Positions 8,490 to 16,455 of a stretch of DNA of 64,000 bases are shown here, piece by piece. The DNA is from an uncultured Eisenbergiella sp. (GTDB taxonomy: Bacteria > Bacillota > Clostridia > Lachnospirales > Lachnospiraceae): contig CAJUEL010000006.1 in NCBI GenBank assembly GCA_910585455.1, positions 81,398-145,397 on the forward strand, given 5' to 3'. Numbering within the stretch: the stretch's first letter is position 1; each line of letters starts with the position of its first letter. The position numbers were made by a program, and so were the translations under genes. The notes below the pieces were generated by a model that saw nothing but the letters and a program-made list of their open reading frames with translations, did not search any database and was not told where the DNA came from.

Positions 8490-9164
8490 TCAATTCGCTT
8501 CCAGACGGTAGCCCACGCTGCGGACCGTCACGATGCCAGCCACAGAGCCGACCGCCTTTAAACGCCGGCGCAGAAAATAAATATAGTTGTCCAGATTGCC
8601 GTCCTCCACCTCGCTTTCATGCCCCCAGACATGGAGCAAAAGGGTGGAGCGGGAGAGGGACTGGGCAGGATTGCGCAAAAATGCTTCCAGCAGCGCGCCT
8701 TCCCGGCGGGAAAGCTGGCAGGAATCCGCGGGTCCCGTGAGCATCAGCGTTTCCGGGGTAAAAGAAAGGTCCGCAAAGCAAAGCTGTGTTGTGGAAACGA
8801 GCTGGCGGGGGCGGCGCAGAATGCTGCGGATGCGGGCGCACAGCTCTTCAAAGGCGAAGGGCTTGACCAGATAATCGTCCGCACCGCAGTCGAGCCCGTC
8901 TATTTTGTCCTGCAGCTGCCCGAGGGCAGTGAGCATGATGACTGGCGTCTGCAGGTCTTTGGCGCGGATCTGGCGCAGCACGGAAAGTCCGTCCTGTATG
9001 GGCAGCATCCGGTCCAGCAGGATGAGGTCATAAAGCGTTTCTTCTATATAGTAAACGGCTTCCTCTCCGTCAAAGCAGGAATCGACGGTGAAGCTTTCCT
9101 GCTCCAGCTGATATTTCAATGAAAAATTCAGTTTTTTGTCGTCTTCTACCAATAAGATGCGCAT
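8490..9164 (-). CDS. OmpR/PhoB-family response regulator
   Basis: About 224 residues. The receiver domain starts at MRILLVEDDKKL with the phosphoacceptor Asp51 in LILLDRMLP and the conserved VKPF lysine segment; the C-terminal winged helix ends in TVRSVGYRLEAN. The ATG at 9164 has AAAGGAT in front; a longer frame to 9215 runs into palindrome B and adds nothing conserved. It is the first gene of the pair with the downstream kinase. Its promoter must lie within or beyond palindrome B, whose edge is about 50 bases upstream. Confidence 0.93.
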   Translation of the reverse strand: MRILLVEDDKKLNFSLKYQLEQESFTVDSCFDGEEAVYYIEETLYDLILLDRMLPIQDGLSVLRQIRAKDLQTPVIMLTALGQLQDKIDGLDCGADDYLVKPFAFEELCARIRSILRRPRQLVSTTQLCFADLSFTPETLMLTGPADSCQLSRREGALLEAFLRNPAQSLSRSTLLLHVWGHESEVEDGNLDNYIYFLRRRLKAVGSVAGIVTVRSVGYRLEAN

Positions 9165-9212
9165 ATCCAATCCTTTCCGGCTGATTGGACCTTCATCGGG
9201 GAGGGAGTTGCC

Positions 9213-9512
9213 CATGAGCAGAGGAAGCGGGAATGTGCGCAGAGGGCAGCGGGCTGACAGGAAGGAACGGACGCAGGCCGTTTCCGGTCACGATATCCGG
9301 AACGGGAAATTCCACAAAATGGCAGGATATTCCTAAACGCCCCAGGGCGCAATCAACTCACTTCGTTCGGACAGTATTGCGCCCTGGGGCAGGAATCTCC
9401 AGCTATTTTGGGAATTTCTCCATTCCGGATAAAGCGACCGGAAACGGCCTGCGTCCGTTCCTTCCTGTCAGCCCTCAGCTCTCTGCGCACATTCCCGCTT
9501 CCTCTGCTCATG
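9213..9512. repeat. Long palindrome B (family 1, forward orientation)
   Basis: An inverted repeat of about 300 bp, beginning CATGAGCAGAGGAAGC and ending in the complement. The core resembles palindromes A and E: GATATCCGGAACGGGAAATT, CAGGATATTCCT and the centre AACTCACTTCGTTCGGACAG at 9355-9374. The outer arms are unlike those of A and E but match each other. It sits between the divergent regulator (minus) and nuclease (plus) genes. The rest of the gap (9513-9815) is AT-rich and holds the nuclease promoter. Confidence 0.92.
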
Positions 9513-9707
9513 AATAAACGCTCTTCCCCCAGAGGAAAGGTCATATTGAAACTGAGCCTGATATTGTCAGGAATATAAGGTTTATTTATCAGTATAGCAT
9601 AAAAATCTCGAATTTACATCTAACCGGGAGAAAACTCTCTTTAGAATGGCCAATAAGATGAAACAGAAAAGAGATAGCATAGACATAGAAATTTCATGCA
9701 ATTTTTA

Positions 9708-9736
9708 TTGTAAACGAGAGTAGTCTTTTGTATAAT
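9708..9736 (+). promoter_or_regulatory. Promoter of the PD-(D/E)XK/Rpn gene
   Basis: TTGTAA at 9708-9713 and TATAAT at 9731-9736 with a 17-base spacer, about 80 bases before the start codon. Confidence 0.65.
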
Positions 9737-9815
9737 TTAAGAAAAGGCAGGGGAAACCTATATCCTATCTTCTGTTCTGTTTCCAGAGAATTGAGGTGAT
9801 AAGGTGGAGGACGGA

Positions 9816-10673
9816 ATGACACAGACAACATCTACACAGGAAGTAAAAGCAAAGCGCACAGCAAAAAATAGTGTATTTTTAGATCTTTTCAAAGATAAAA
9901 GGTATCTGCTTGCGCTGTATAAAACGTTACACCCAGAGGACACCAACGCAACGGAAAATTCGCTGACTGATGTAACAATAGAAAATGTGATGACTGACAA
10001 TCTGTATAACGACTTGGGCTTTATTGCCAATAATAAGCTGATGATACTTGTTGAGGCTCAATCTACATGGACATTAAATATTTTGATTAGAATACTGCTG
10101 TATCTTGCGGAGAGCTATCATAAGTATTTTGAGCAGAACGGACAAAACCTGTACGGAAGCAGGAAAGTCAAAATGCCAAAGCCTGAGCTTTATGTAATTT
10201 TTACAGGTAATAGAGGTAGAAAACCCGATATAATATCTTTGTCCAAAGAATTTTTTAATGGTGCAGATATTGATATTGAGGTAAAAGCAAAAGTTATTTA
10301 TGAAAGTGATACCGGGGACATCATCAATCAATACATTATTTTCTGTAAAGTTCTTGACGAACAGAGAGAAAAGTTCGGAATGACAGAGCAGGCTATCAGG
10401 GAAGCGATCAGAATATGTAAAGACAGGAATGTGTTAAAAGAATATTTAGAGCGCAAAGAAATGGAGGTTGTGACGATAATGATGAGCTTATTTGATGATG
10501 AAAAGATTATGAGAAACTATGGGAAAAGCGAAAGGTATGAAGCTGATAGAAAAACTGCAGAAAGAATGATAAAAATGGGGAAATTATCCCTCGAAGACAT
10601 CGCTCTATGCGTTCCTTCAATCCCATTTGATGAATTAAAAGAAATCGAAGCTGAGATTATGCAGCTGACATGA
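9816..10673 (+). CDS. PD-(D/E)XK nuclease family (Rpn / PDDEXK_2 transposase-like) protein
   Basis: About 285 residues. The N-terminal two thirds match the Rpn/PDDEXK_2 group, annotated as recombination-promoting nuclease or putative transposase. An LTDVTIEN segment is followed by LYNDLGFI and the E-x-Q active-site strand LILVEAQST (written MILVEAQST here), then the conserved helix LAESYHKYF. The C-terminus is helical and ends in LSLEDIALCVPSIPFDELKEI. The ATG at 9816 follows GGTGGAGG; GTG 9804 with AGGTGAT is an alternative. The gene is markedly more AT-rich than its neighbours, suggesting transfer. Family members act in RecA-independent recombination in E. coli; mobility here is not shown. 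Confidence 0.8.
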   Translation: MTQTTSTQEVKAKRTAKNSVFLDLFKDKRYLLALYKTLHPEDTNATENSLTDVTIENVMTDNLYNDLGFIANNKLMILVEAQSTWTLNILIRILLYLAESYHKYFEQNGQNLYGSRKVKMPKPELYVIFTGNRGRKPDIISLSKEFFNGADIDIEVKAKVIYESDTGDIINQYIIFCKVLDEQREKFGMTEQAIREAIRICKDRNVLKEYLERKEMEVVTIMMSLFDDEKIMRNYGKSERYEADRKTAERMIKMGKLSLEDIALCVPSIPFDELKEIEAEIMQLT

Positions 10674-10779
10674 TCAACCGAGATAACTTAACATTAAAAA
10701 GCAATGTAAAGGCGCATAGCATAGAACAGTAGAGTGTAAACCATATGTCTTTTTCAGGCTTAAAAGGAGTATTACAGTA

Positions 10780-10978
10780 AACCTCCATGCGCCTGGCGGC
10801 GCACCACTACGGCATGAAAGCCGATTGCTCCGCGCCTTTGGCGCTCCCGCAATCGCCGCCGGCATTCGCAATCCGGGCTGTCGCCCTGCTTGCTTATACC
10901 GTCTTGCCCGTCCGATGTCTGCACGCTGGGTCGTGCAAGCACGCCCCAGCGCACAGCCGCCGTCCGGGGCTTTCATAG
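10780..10978. other. GC-rich non-coding segment, possible mobile-element remnant
   Basis: In the 605-base gap after the nuclease gene, a block of about 200 bases switches abruptly from AT-rich to about 65% G+C. It has local pairing such as CGATTGC with GCAATCG around GCGCC/GGCGC. Frames on both strands are Arg/Ala/Pro-rich and look non-coding. The abrupt edges suggest an insertion or the remains of one. I cannot name it. Beyond the hairpins at 11044-11114 I see nothing else before the permease end at 11279. Confidence 0.4.
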
Positions 10979-11043
10979 AAAAATAAGAAGTGGAATATCA
11001 TTAAAAGTGGAGTAACGGCAAATTTGTGCCTGTCAGGACAAGG

Positions 11044-11073
11044 ATAACAGTTCAGACAGGTCTGGACTGTTAT
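11044..11073. repeat. Short hairpin repeat of the GTAACnGTTCAGAC family
   Basis: ATAACAGTTCAGAC followed by AGG and TCTGGACTGTTAT forms a hairpin, and closely matches the ends of palindrome C and the hairpins at 46241-46272 and 50402-50431. Confidence 0.75.
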
Positions 11074-11114
11074 GGGTAAGGAATTGTCCCTCCGGGGGTT
11101 CATTCCTTGCCCAT
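11072..11114. terminator. Hairpin downstream of the BceAB-type genes
   Basis: ATGGGTAAGGAAT (11072-11084) pairs with ATTCCTTGCCCAT (11102-11114) with one wobble pair. It could end transcription from either side but lacks a long T run on either strand. Confidence 0.4.
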
Positions 11115-11278
11115 TTCAATTGTTTAAGGGAGTGTTATGGGCAAAGCATGCGCTGTAAACCGTCCTTATGCCAATAAAAATGGGAGAAAAGTTCACAGGG
11201 CGACCCCCTGTCTCCAGAAAGCATGTTCCTGCGCCTGCCACGTCCGGCGGCCCCATGAAAAGGAAGCCCGGGAGCGCT

Positions 11279-13246
11279 TTATTCCGGCAGGACGTTCCGT
11301 TTCATGCTGATATAGGCAATCACAGTGTAGAGCAGATACACCAGGAAAAATAGCCCCAGGGAAATTGCCAGAATCACCGTTGGGCTGTTTACGCCCACCA
11401 TGGTTCCCGGTTCCACTCCATGACACATATCCAGAATGAAGGGGATAGCGATCAGCACCGGGGGAATCACCGGCATGAGATAGTAAATCGCAAGCTGCAA
11501 AAACAGCACCCGCCTCATTTCCCTGCCATCCATGCCCAGCTTGTAGAGCAATGCGAACTGGCGGCGATACCGTCCTGCTTCACCAAGCTGCTGGACGGTC
11601 AAAACGGTGGCGGCGGTCATGGCAAGGGTCAGGGCCAGATAAAAAAGCGGAAAAACCATCATCGCAGACCATGCAGCGGTGTCAGCTATATTTGCGGCTT
11701 TGGAAAAGAGAAGATCCCACTCATCGCTGTGCAGGTGGACACCATCCGCCGCCCGCTCAGAAAGAGACAGCTGAAGCGCCTCCACCTGTTCCGTCGTCAT
11801 ATTGTATTCGGTCATGGCGGCCATCAGATAGCGTATCACCGGGCGGGTTGCACAGAATGCGTCCGGGACCACAAGCAGGAGCTGATGGCCATTGCCGTTC
11901 CAGAGATTTTGCGCGAACTGCTCTGTATAGATTTTGCCCGGGGACAATGTTTTTCCGTCTGATGAAAGAGGCCGCTTCCACTGGCGCAGCGGTTCTTCCA
12001 GATAGGGCATGCAGTGGATGATATAACGGTCAGGCTCCAATTCTGCTGCCGGCAATCCCAGCATATTCCGCAGGGCAGCGTAATCGCTGTACGCCATGAG
12101 CGCAGTTTTGTTATAATCGTGGTCATAGCTATATCGATAGTATCCGGCGGTCTCTTCCAGATACGAGACAAGCGAATCGTCATCGCCCTGATAGAGCCTG
12201 TATTGCCAGAATGCGGTCAGGGGAATTTGCGCTGTCATGCTTTCCCGGCACTGCGCCACATGTTCCTCTTTGTCTGACACAAACAGCAGGTCGAAGGCGT
12301 CCTTTTCCAGCCTTCCCTGAAAGATGCCGTTGAACACCAGACCAGACCCTTCCGTGAGCAGGGTGGCGGTAAAGAGCAGCGAAACCGTCGCCATGACGAT
12401 GCCCATCGACGAAAGCTTTGCGGTCAGGGTGCGGAAAATCATCAAATTCTGTCCCTGATATTTTTGCTCTGGCTTTCGGGCAAAATATGCCGGGACGCCG
12501 GAGGAAAAGCTGGTAAAAAAGCCATAAATGAACACGATGATACATCCCGCGCCAATGACGCCGATCAGCAATTTCGCTGCCGTCATCAAAAGAAGTGTTC
12601 CGGCAATGCCGAATATGAGGGAGACAGCGAAGAGAGTTTTGCGCGTTTGGCTCTTTTTTATCAGCGCTGTCTCGTTTTGACGTTCAAAGTAAATGAGGTC
12701 GTAGATTTTCATGCGGCGGATCCGTTTCCGGCTCTTAAGCAGCGCAAAAAAATAAATCGCGGCAAAGTAGATGCCGGTCAGCCCGATGGCTTTGAGGGAA
12801 AAGCTGTATTGAAAGCGATACGGCGCGCAAAACATGGTCAGCAGGATGGCCCGGAGCGCCTGATAAACCAGATTGCCAAAGGGGATGCCAAAGAGCAGCG
12901 CGACAGCGCCCACCGACAGATTTTCCAGAAAAAACAGGCGGGCGATCTGTTTATTTTCCAGTCCGATGAGCAGGTAGGTTCCCAGCTCCCGGCTGCGACG
13001 GGATAGCATAAAGCCTGTCGTGTAGGACACCAGCCACCCGATGATGATAACGACCGCGATGCTGGCGAGCACGATGATCAGCGTCATATTGTCAAGCATG
13101 CCGGACAGCCTGTGAATTTCTTCTGAAAGTGCCAGACAGTTGAAAGCATAAAGCATGGCACACACCAGCACAACCGTGACAAAGTAAATCAGATAATCAC
13201 CTGCCTGCCGTCTGGCGTTGCGGAGAGATAGCTTATATAACGTCAC
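11279..13246 (-). CDS. BceB-type ABC transporter permease (antimicrobial peptide sensing/resistance)
   Basis: About 655 residues, the usual BceB length. FtsX-like helices at the N-terminus (YLIYFVTVVLVCAMLYAF, then two more pairs), a large outer domain between about residues 310 and 510, and C-terminal helices match the BceB/VraG layout of ten helices with one big extracellular loop that binds the peptide. The start is GTG 13246, placed by a perfect GGAGGTGAT site inside the end of the ATPase gene, so the two genes overlap by 14 bases. The upstream kinase and regulator genes complete a BceRS-AB type module, in which the transporter itself is usually the sensor. Confidence 0.88.
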   Translation of the reverse strand: MTLYKLSLRNARRQAGDYLIYFVTVVLVCAMLYAFNCLALSEEIHRLSGMLDNMTLIIVLASIAVVIIIGWLVSYTTGFMLSRRSRELGTYLLIGLENKQIARLFFLENLSVGAVALLFGIPFGNLVYQALRAILLTMFCAPYRFQYSFSLKAIGLTGIYFAAIYFFALLKSRKRIRRMKIYDLIYFERQNETALIKKSQTRKTLFAVSLIFGIAGTLLLMTAAKLLIGVIGAGCIIVFIYGFFTSFSSGVPAYFARKPEQKYQGQNLMIFRTLTAKLSSMGIVMATVSLLFTATLLTEGSGLVFNGIFQGRLEKDAFDLLFVSDKEEHVAQCRESMTAQIPLTAFWQYRLYQGDDDSLVSYLEETAGYYRYSYDHDYNKTALMAYSDYAALRNMLGLPAAELEPDRYIIHCMPYLEEPLRQWKRPLSSDGKTLSPGKIYTEQFAQNLWNGNGHQLLLVVPDAFCATRPVIRYLMAAMTEYNMTTEQVEALQLSLSERAADGVHLHSDEWDLLFSKAANIADTAAWSAMMVFPLFYLALTLAMTAATVLTVQQLGEAGRYRRQFALLYKLGMDGREMRRVLFLQLAIYYLMPVIPPVLIAIPFILDMCHGVEPGTMVGVNSPTVILAISLGLFFLVYLLYTVIAYISMKRNVLPE

Positions 13247-13991
13247 TGATATCACCTCCCAGCAGTGCCAGCACATCCAATATTTCATGGTAGAATACGC
13301 TGCGTTTGCGCCCGCCGCAGAGCAGCTCATTGAACAGCCGGCCGTCCTTCAAAAACAGAACGCGCCCCGCATAGCTGGCGCTGTATGCGTCATGCGTCAC
13401 CATGAGGATGGTGGCTTTCATATTCTGATTCATCTGCGTCATGATCTCCAGCAGATTTTTGGATGCGCCGGAATCCAGGGCCCCGGTTGGTTCGTCTGCC
13501 AGCAGCAGAGATTGTCCCGCCACCATCGCTCTGGCACAGGCCGCCCGCTGCTTCTGCCCGCCTGACACCTGATAGGGAAATTTGTCCAATACATCTGCAA
13601 TGCCCAGCTGAGAGGCTGCCTGCGCGACCTGCCTTTGCACCGCTTTGGGGTCGGCATGGTTGAGCGCCAGCGCCAGTCCGATATTTTCCTCCAGAGTCAG
13701 CGTGTCCAGCAGATTGAAGTCCTGAAACACAAAGCCCAGCCGTTCCCGGCGGAATTTCGCAAGCTCGCCTGAAGGCAGTTCGGCGATGCTTTCTCCATCC
13801 AGCAAAATGTCTCCGGCACTGACCGTGTCAATGGTGGAAATGCAGTTGAGCAGCGTGGTCTTGCCGCTGCCGGACGCGCCCATGATGGCGATAAACTCGC
13901 CGTCAGCCACATCAAAGCTCACCCGGTCCAGCGCCTTGGTGATATTGTTTTTGTTTCCATAGTATTTTTCAATATTTCGTACCTGTAGCAT
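13233..13991 (-). CDS. BceA-type ABC transporter ATP-binding protein
   Basis: An ATPase of 252 residues: Walker A GASGSGKTTLL near residue 35, Q-loop FQDFNLLDTLTLEENI, signature VSGGQKQRAACARAM, Walker B LLLADEPTGALDSG and H-loop VTHD. The PTGALD and FNLLDTLT segments are typical of peptide-detoxification transporters. It overlaps the permease start. Expression is expected to be induced by the adjacent two-component system; the target peptide is unknown. Confidence 0.94.
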   Translation of the reverse strand: MLQVRNIEKYYGNKNNITKALDRVSFDVADGEFIAIMGASGSGKTTLLNCISTIDTVSAGDILLDGESIAELPSGELAKFRRERLGFVFQDFNLLDTLTLEENIGLALALNHADPKAVQRQVAQAASQLGIADVLDKFPYQVSGGQKQRAACARAMVAGQSLLLADEPTGALDSGASKNLLEIMTQMNQNMKATILMVTHDAYSASYAGRVLFLKDGRLFNELLCGGRKRSVFYHEILDVLALLGGDISDVI

Positions 13992-14088
13992 ACGGATACC
14001 TCCTTTGCCTGTTTACGATAGCATAAAGGAAGAATCGGTTGTATCGAATTGATATTGATTTTCCTTACATTTTTGTAAGCATGGAAAT

Positions 14089-14220
14089 CGTTCGGACAGG
14101 TCTGCGCGTTTATCGCACAGACCGTGTAAAAACGCAGCGGTCATGGGCATCCGCCCCATCGCGAAGCGATTCTCATGGGCGGATGCGGTAACCATTCAGA
14201 ATTTGTCTGAATGGTTACGT
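14089..14220. repeat. Composite hairpin repeat between kinase and ATPase genes
   Basis: Starts with CGTTCGGACAGGTCTG, has a GCCCCATCGCGAAGCGATT hairpin flanked by GGGCATCCG/GGGCGGATG (about 14145-14186), and ends with GTAACCATTCAGA-ATTTG-TCTGAATGGTTAC (14188-14218). The same order of modules is seen at 46136-46272. The terminal hairpin supplies the TAA stop codon (14217-14215) of the kinase gene, so the repeat touches the coding region. Confidence 0.8.
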
Positions 14221-15219
14221 AAGCTTTATTTCTGCCGGAAAGGTGAGCGTCACACAGGTTCCGGCCCCGACCGTTGACTGAATCTGCAGGCCGATTTCCA
14301 GAGCGTCCGCCAGCCGCTTACAAAGATACAGGCCCATGCCGGTGGAACCGCCCTGGCTCCTTCCGTTTCTTCCGGTAAAGCCCCGGTCAAAGACCCGGGG
14401 CAGCTCATGGGCGGGAATGCCGATGCCGTTATCCCGGACGATAAGCTGTACCTGCCGTCCCAGCCGCTTGCCCGACAGCGTGATGACGGGGGCAGCGCTA
14501 CGATACCGGGCGGCGTTTTGCAAAAGCTGCCCCAGCATGAACGCAGCCCATTTTCCGTCAGTATAGACGGTTTCCTCCAGATTTTCTGTTTCCACCCGGA
14601 CGCCGTTTTGGATCAGCAGGGTCTGGTGGGTTCCGATTGCTCCCTCGCATATCGAAGAAAGCGCTGTCTTTTTGATAATAAAATCCTTTTCCGGGCTTTC
14701 CGCCCGGGCATAAAACAGGGCGCGCTCCACATGGGCGTCGATCTGAGCCAGTTCCCCTGACAGCCTGCGCCGCGTATCGCTGTCTATATTCTGGCAAATC
14801 AGCTTCGCCGCCGTGATGGGGGTTTTGATTTCATGCACCCACTGCTCGATATATTCCCGATACTCCCTTTGCGCGGCATGGGCATCTGACACCGCCTCGA
14901 TCATGGATTTGCCTGACAGGCGTAGCAGATCAAACAGCCTGCGTTCATAGAGCCTGCGGGGCCTGGGAGCGCATTCGGTAAAAAGATACCGCTCATCCAG
15001 CCTGCGCATAATCGCCTGCAGCTCGTCCAGCCGCTTTTTTTCCTTCCAAAAGTCAAACAGCAGCTCCGCAAAAAAAATCAGCAGGCATGCAAGAAGCAAA
15101 AGGGCGATAATCCCTGCCTGCGTGCCGGTCAGAAGCAAAAATGCAGAAACCGCAAAGAAAAATGCAATGCGCAGAAGCATCCGGTCCAGTCTGTCAAGAA
15201 TAAATTCGCTTATCGTCAT
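14215..15219 (-). CDS. BceS-type intramembrane-sensing histidine kinase
   Basis: About 334 residues. Two close membrane helices (about 17-31 and 34-52) with almost no outer loop are the mark of intramembrane-sensing kinases, which receive the signal from a BceAB transporter rather than from a ligand. Phosphoacceptor His129 lies in QWVHEIKTPITA; the ATPase domain has VRDNGIGIP and GMGLYLCKRLA. The ATG overlaps the regulator stop as ATGA. The stop codon lies in a repeat hairpin. A longer frame to 15345 is overlap with the regulator gene and was not used. Confidence 0.92.
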   Translation of the reverse strand: MTISEFILDRLDRMLLRIAFFFAVSAFLLLTGTQAGIIALLLLACLLIFFAELLFDFWKEKKRLDELQAIMRRLDERYLFTECAPRPRRLYERRLFDLLRLSGKSMIEAVSDAHAAQREYREYIEQWVHEIKTPITAAKLICQNIDSDTRRRLSGELAQIDAHVERALFYARAESPEKDFIIKKTALSSICEGAIGTHQTLLIQNGVRVETENLEETVYTDGKWAAFMLGQLLQNAARYRSAAPVITLSGKRLGRQVQLIVRDNGIGIPAHELPRVFDRGFTGRNGRSQGGSTGMGLYLCKRLADALEIGLQIQSTVGAGTCVTLTFPAEIKLT

Positions 15220-15878
15220 AGCTGATACCCCATTCCCCGGCGGGTTTTGATGACATCCAAAAGCCCCAGCCCCTCCAGCCGGCTCCGCAGGCGGGTGACG
15301 TTGACGCTGAGGGTATTGTCGTCGATATAAATCTGACTGTTCCACAGCGCCTCAATCAGGTCGGCCCGGGAAACGATTTCCCCGGCGTGGGACATCAGAT
15401 GGGCGAGGATTTTCAATTCGTTGCGGGTCAGCTCTGCCGTTTGTCCGTTGGCGGTCACGGTTCCTTTTGTCAGGCTGAGCGAAAGTCCCGCCGCCTTTAA
15501 CATATCCGGCTGGGCGTCTTCTGTGCCGTTTCGCCGCAGAACAGCCCTGATCCGGGCCAGAAGGACGGGAATATTGTAGGGCTTGGTGATGTAATCGTCG
15601 CTGCCCAGGTTCAGCGCCCGTAGCTCATCCAAAGCAGAGGTCCGGCTGGTGATGACAATGATGGGAGCAATTTTTCGTATCGCAGCACAGAAAGAAAGGC
15701 CGTCGCGTCCGGGAAGGCCCAGATCCAGAAGGACTAAATCCGGGCAGGCAGAGCGCACCTGCTCCAAAATGGTCTCAAAATCCGTTACAGACAAAGCCTG
15801 ATAGCTCTCATTTTCCAGTAGGAAAGCCAGCTCCTCTCGAATGACAGGATCGTCCTCAACAATCATGATGGTTTGCAT
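15216..15878 (-). CDS. BceR-type OmpR-family response regulator
   Basis: 220 residues. Receiver domain MIVEDDPVIREEL with phosphoacceptor Asp52 in LVLLDLGLPGRDG and the TKPYN lysine segment; the C-terminal winged helix ends IKTRRGMGYQL. A strong GGAGGTG site precedes the ATG. It is the first gene of the regulator-kinase-ATPase-permease cluster and should activate the transporter genes. The start of palindrome C is only 22 bases upstream, so the promoter or leader must involve that palindrome. Confidence 0.94.
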   Translation of the reverse strand: MQTIMIVEDDPVIREELAFLLENESYQALSVTDFETILEQVRSACPDLVLLDLGLPGRDGLSFCAAIRKIAPIIVITSRTSALDELRALNLGSDDYITKPYNIPVLLARIRAVLRRNGTEDAQPDMLKAAGLSLSLTKGTVTANGQTAELTRNELKILAHLMSHAGEIVSRADLIEALWNSQIYIDDNTLSVNVTRLRSRLEGLGLLDVIKTRRGMGYQL

Positions 15879-15900
15879 GCTACACCTCCGACGCGGATGC

Positions 15901-16090
15901 CGTAACAGTTCAGACCAGTCTGAATCAATGTCATTAAGTTTGGCGGCGGGAGCAGAGCGGAAAGCGGCAGCGGATACAGGAGCGGACGGCCCGGTCAGAA
16001 GAGGACAGGCCGTCCGCTCCTGTATCCGCTGCCGCTTTCCGCTCTGCTCCCGCCGCTGAACTTAATGACATTGAAGTCTGAACTGTTACG
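15901..16090. repeat. Long palindrome C (190 bp, bounded by GTAACAGTTCAGAC ends)
   Basis: The ends CGTAACAGTTCAGAC and GTCTGAACTGTTACG are exact complements. Inside them CAATGTCATTAAGTT pairs with AACTTAATGACATTG, followed by a GC-rich stem of about 48 bp (15942-15990 with 16007-16056) and a loop of about 16 bases. The centre differs from families 1 and 2. The ends match the short hairpin repeats elsewhere, linking the two repeat types. It lies between the divergent bceR-like gene and the antitoxin gene. Confidence 0.92.
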
Positions 16091-16212
16091 ATTTTTTCTC
16101 GATTTTAGCATATGGGCAGACGATAATCAACTATTCTGACTTGCTCTTGATTTGGTGAGGATGAAAAACTGAATATGGAATATAATTTTACATACGACAT
16201 AGAATGATTAGG

Positions 16213-16243
16213 TTGAATTTATCTTAAAATGTAGTATATACTA
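16213..16243 (+). promoter_or_regulatory. Promoter and overlapping operator of the Phd/AlbA_2 operon
   Basis: TTGAAT at 16213-16218 and TATACT at 16237-16242 (18-base spacer) form the promoter. A perfect 12-base palindrome TAGTATATACTA at 16232-16243 covers the -10, which suits autorepression by the first gene product. That is inferred from how Phd/YefM antitoxins behave. Confidence 0.55.
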
Positions 16244-16274
16244 TTATTATAGACAAAAGAAGGGAAGAATGTGC

Positions 16275-16451
16275 ATGCATATTGATTTAAAGAATCTGGT
16301 GTCTATTTCGGAAGCAAACCAAAATTTTTCAAAGGTCGCAAGGATGGTAGATGAGAATGGAGCAGCTGTGATATTAAAAAATAATTCGCCCCGATATGCT
16401 TTGATTGATTACAGCAAGTTACAAGAAGATACGGAAAACTGGAGGAAATGA
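16275..16451 (+). CDS. Phd/YefM-family antitoxin
   Basis: About 58 residues. The segment LVSISEANQNFSKVARMVDE followed by NGAAVILKNNSPRYALIDY is the full Phd/YefM fold: a short strand, helices and the conserved VILKN-x-P-x-AL-hydrophobic core. ATG 16275 has AGGGA nine bases upstream; ATG 16269 is also in frame. It normally binds its own operator and neutralises a RelE- or Doc-type toxin. Here no such toxin follows; the next gene, four bases downstream, encodes an AlbA_2/ATPase protein. Confidence 0.82.
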   Translation: MHIDLKNLVSISEANQNFSKVARMVDENGAAVILKNNSPRYALIDYSKLQEDTENWRK

Positions 16452-16455
16452 GCTA

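Noticed and set aside
10674..10976. Minus-strand frame of 100 codons after the nuclease gene
   Set aside because: Arg/Ala/Gly-rich translation of a GC-rich block, no ribosome site and no known family.
14013..14195. Minus-strand frame of 60 codons between the kinase and ATPase genes
   Set aside because: It translates the composite repeat and has no ribosome site.
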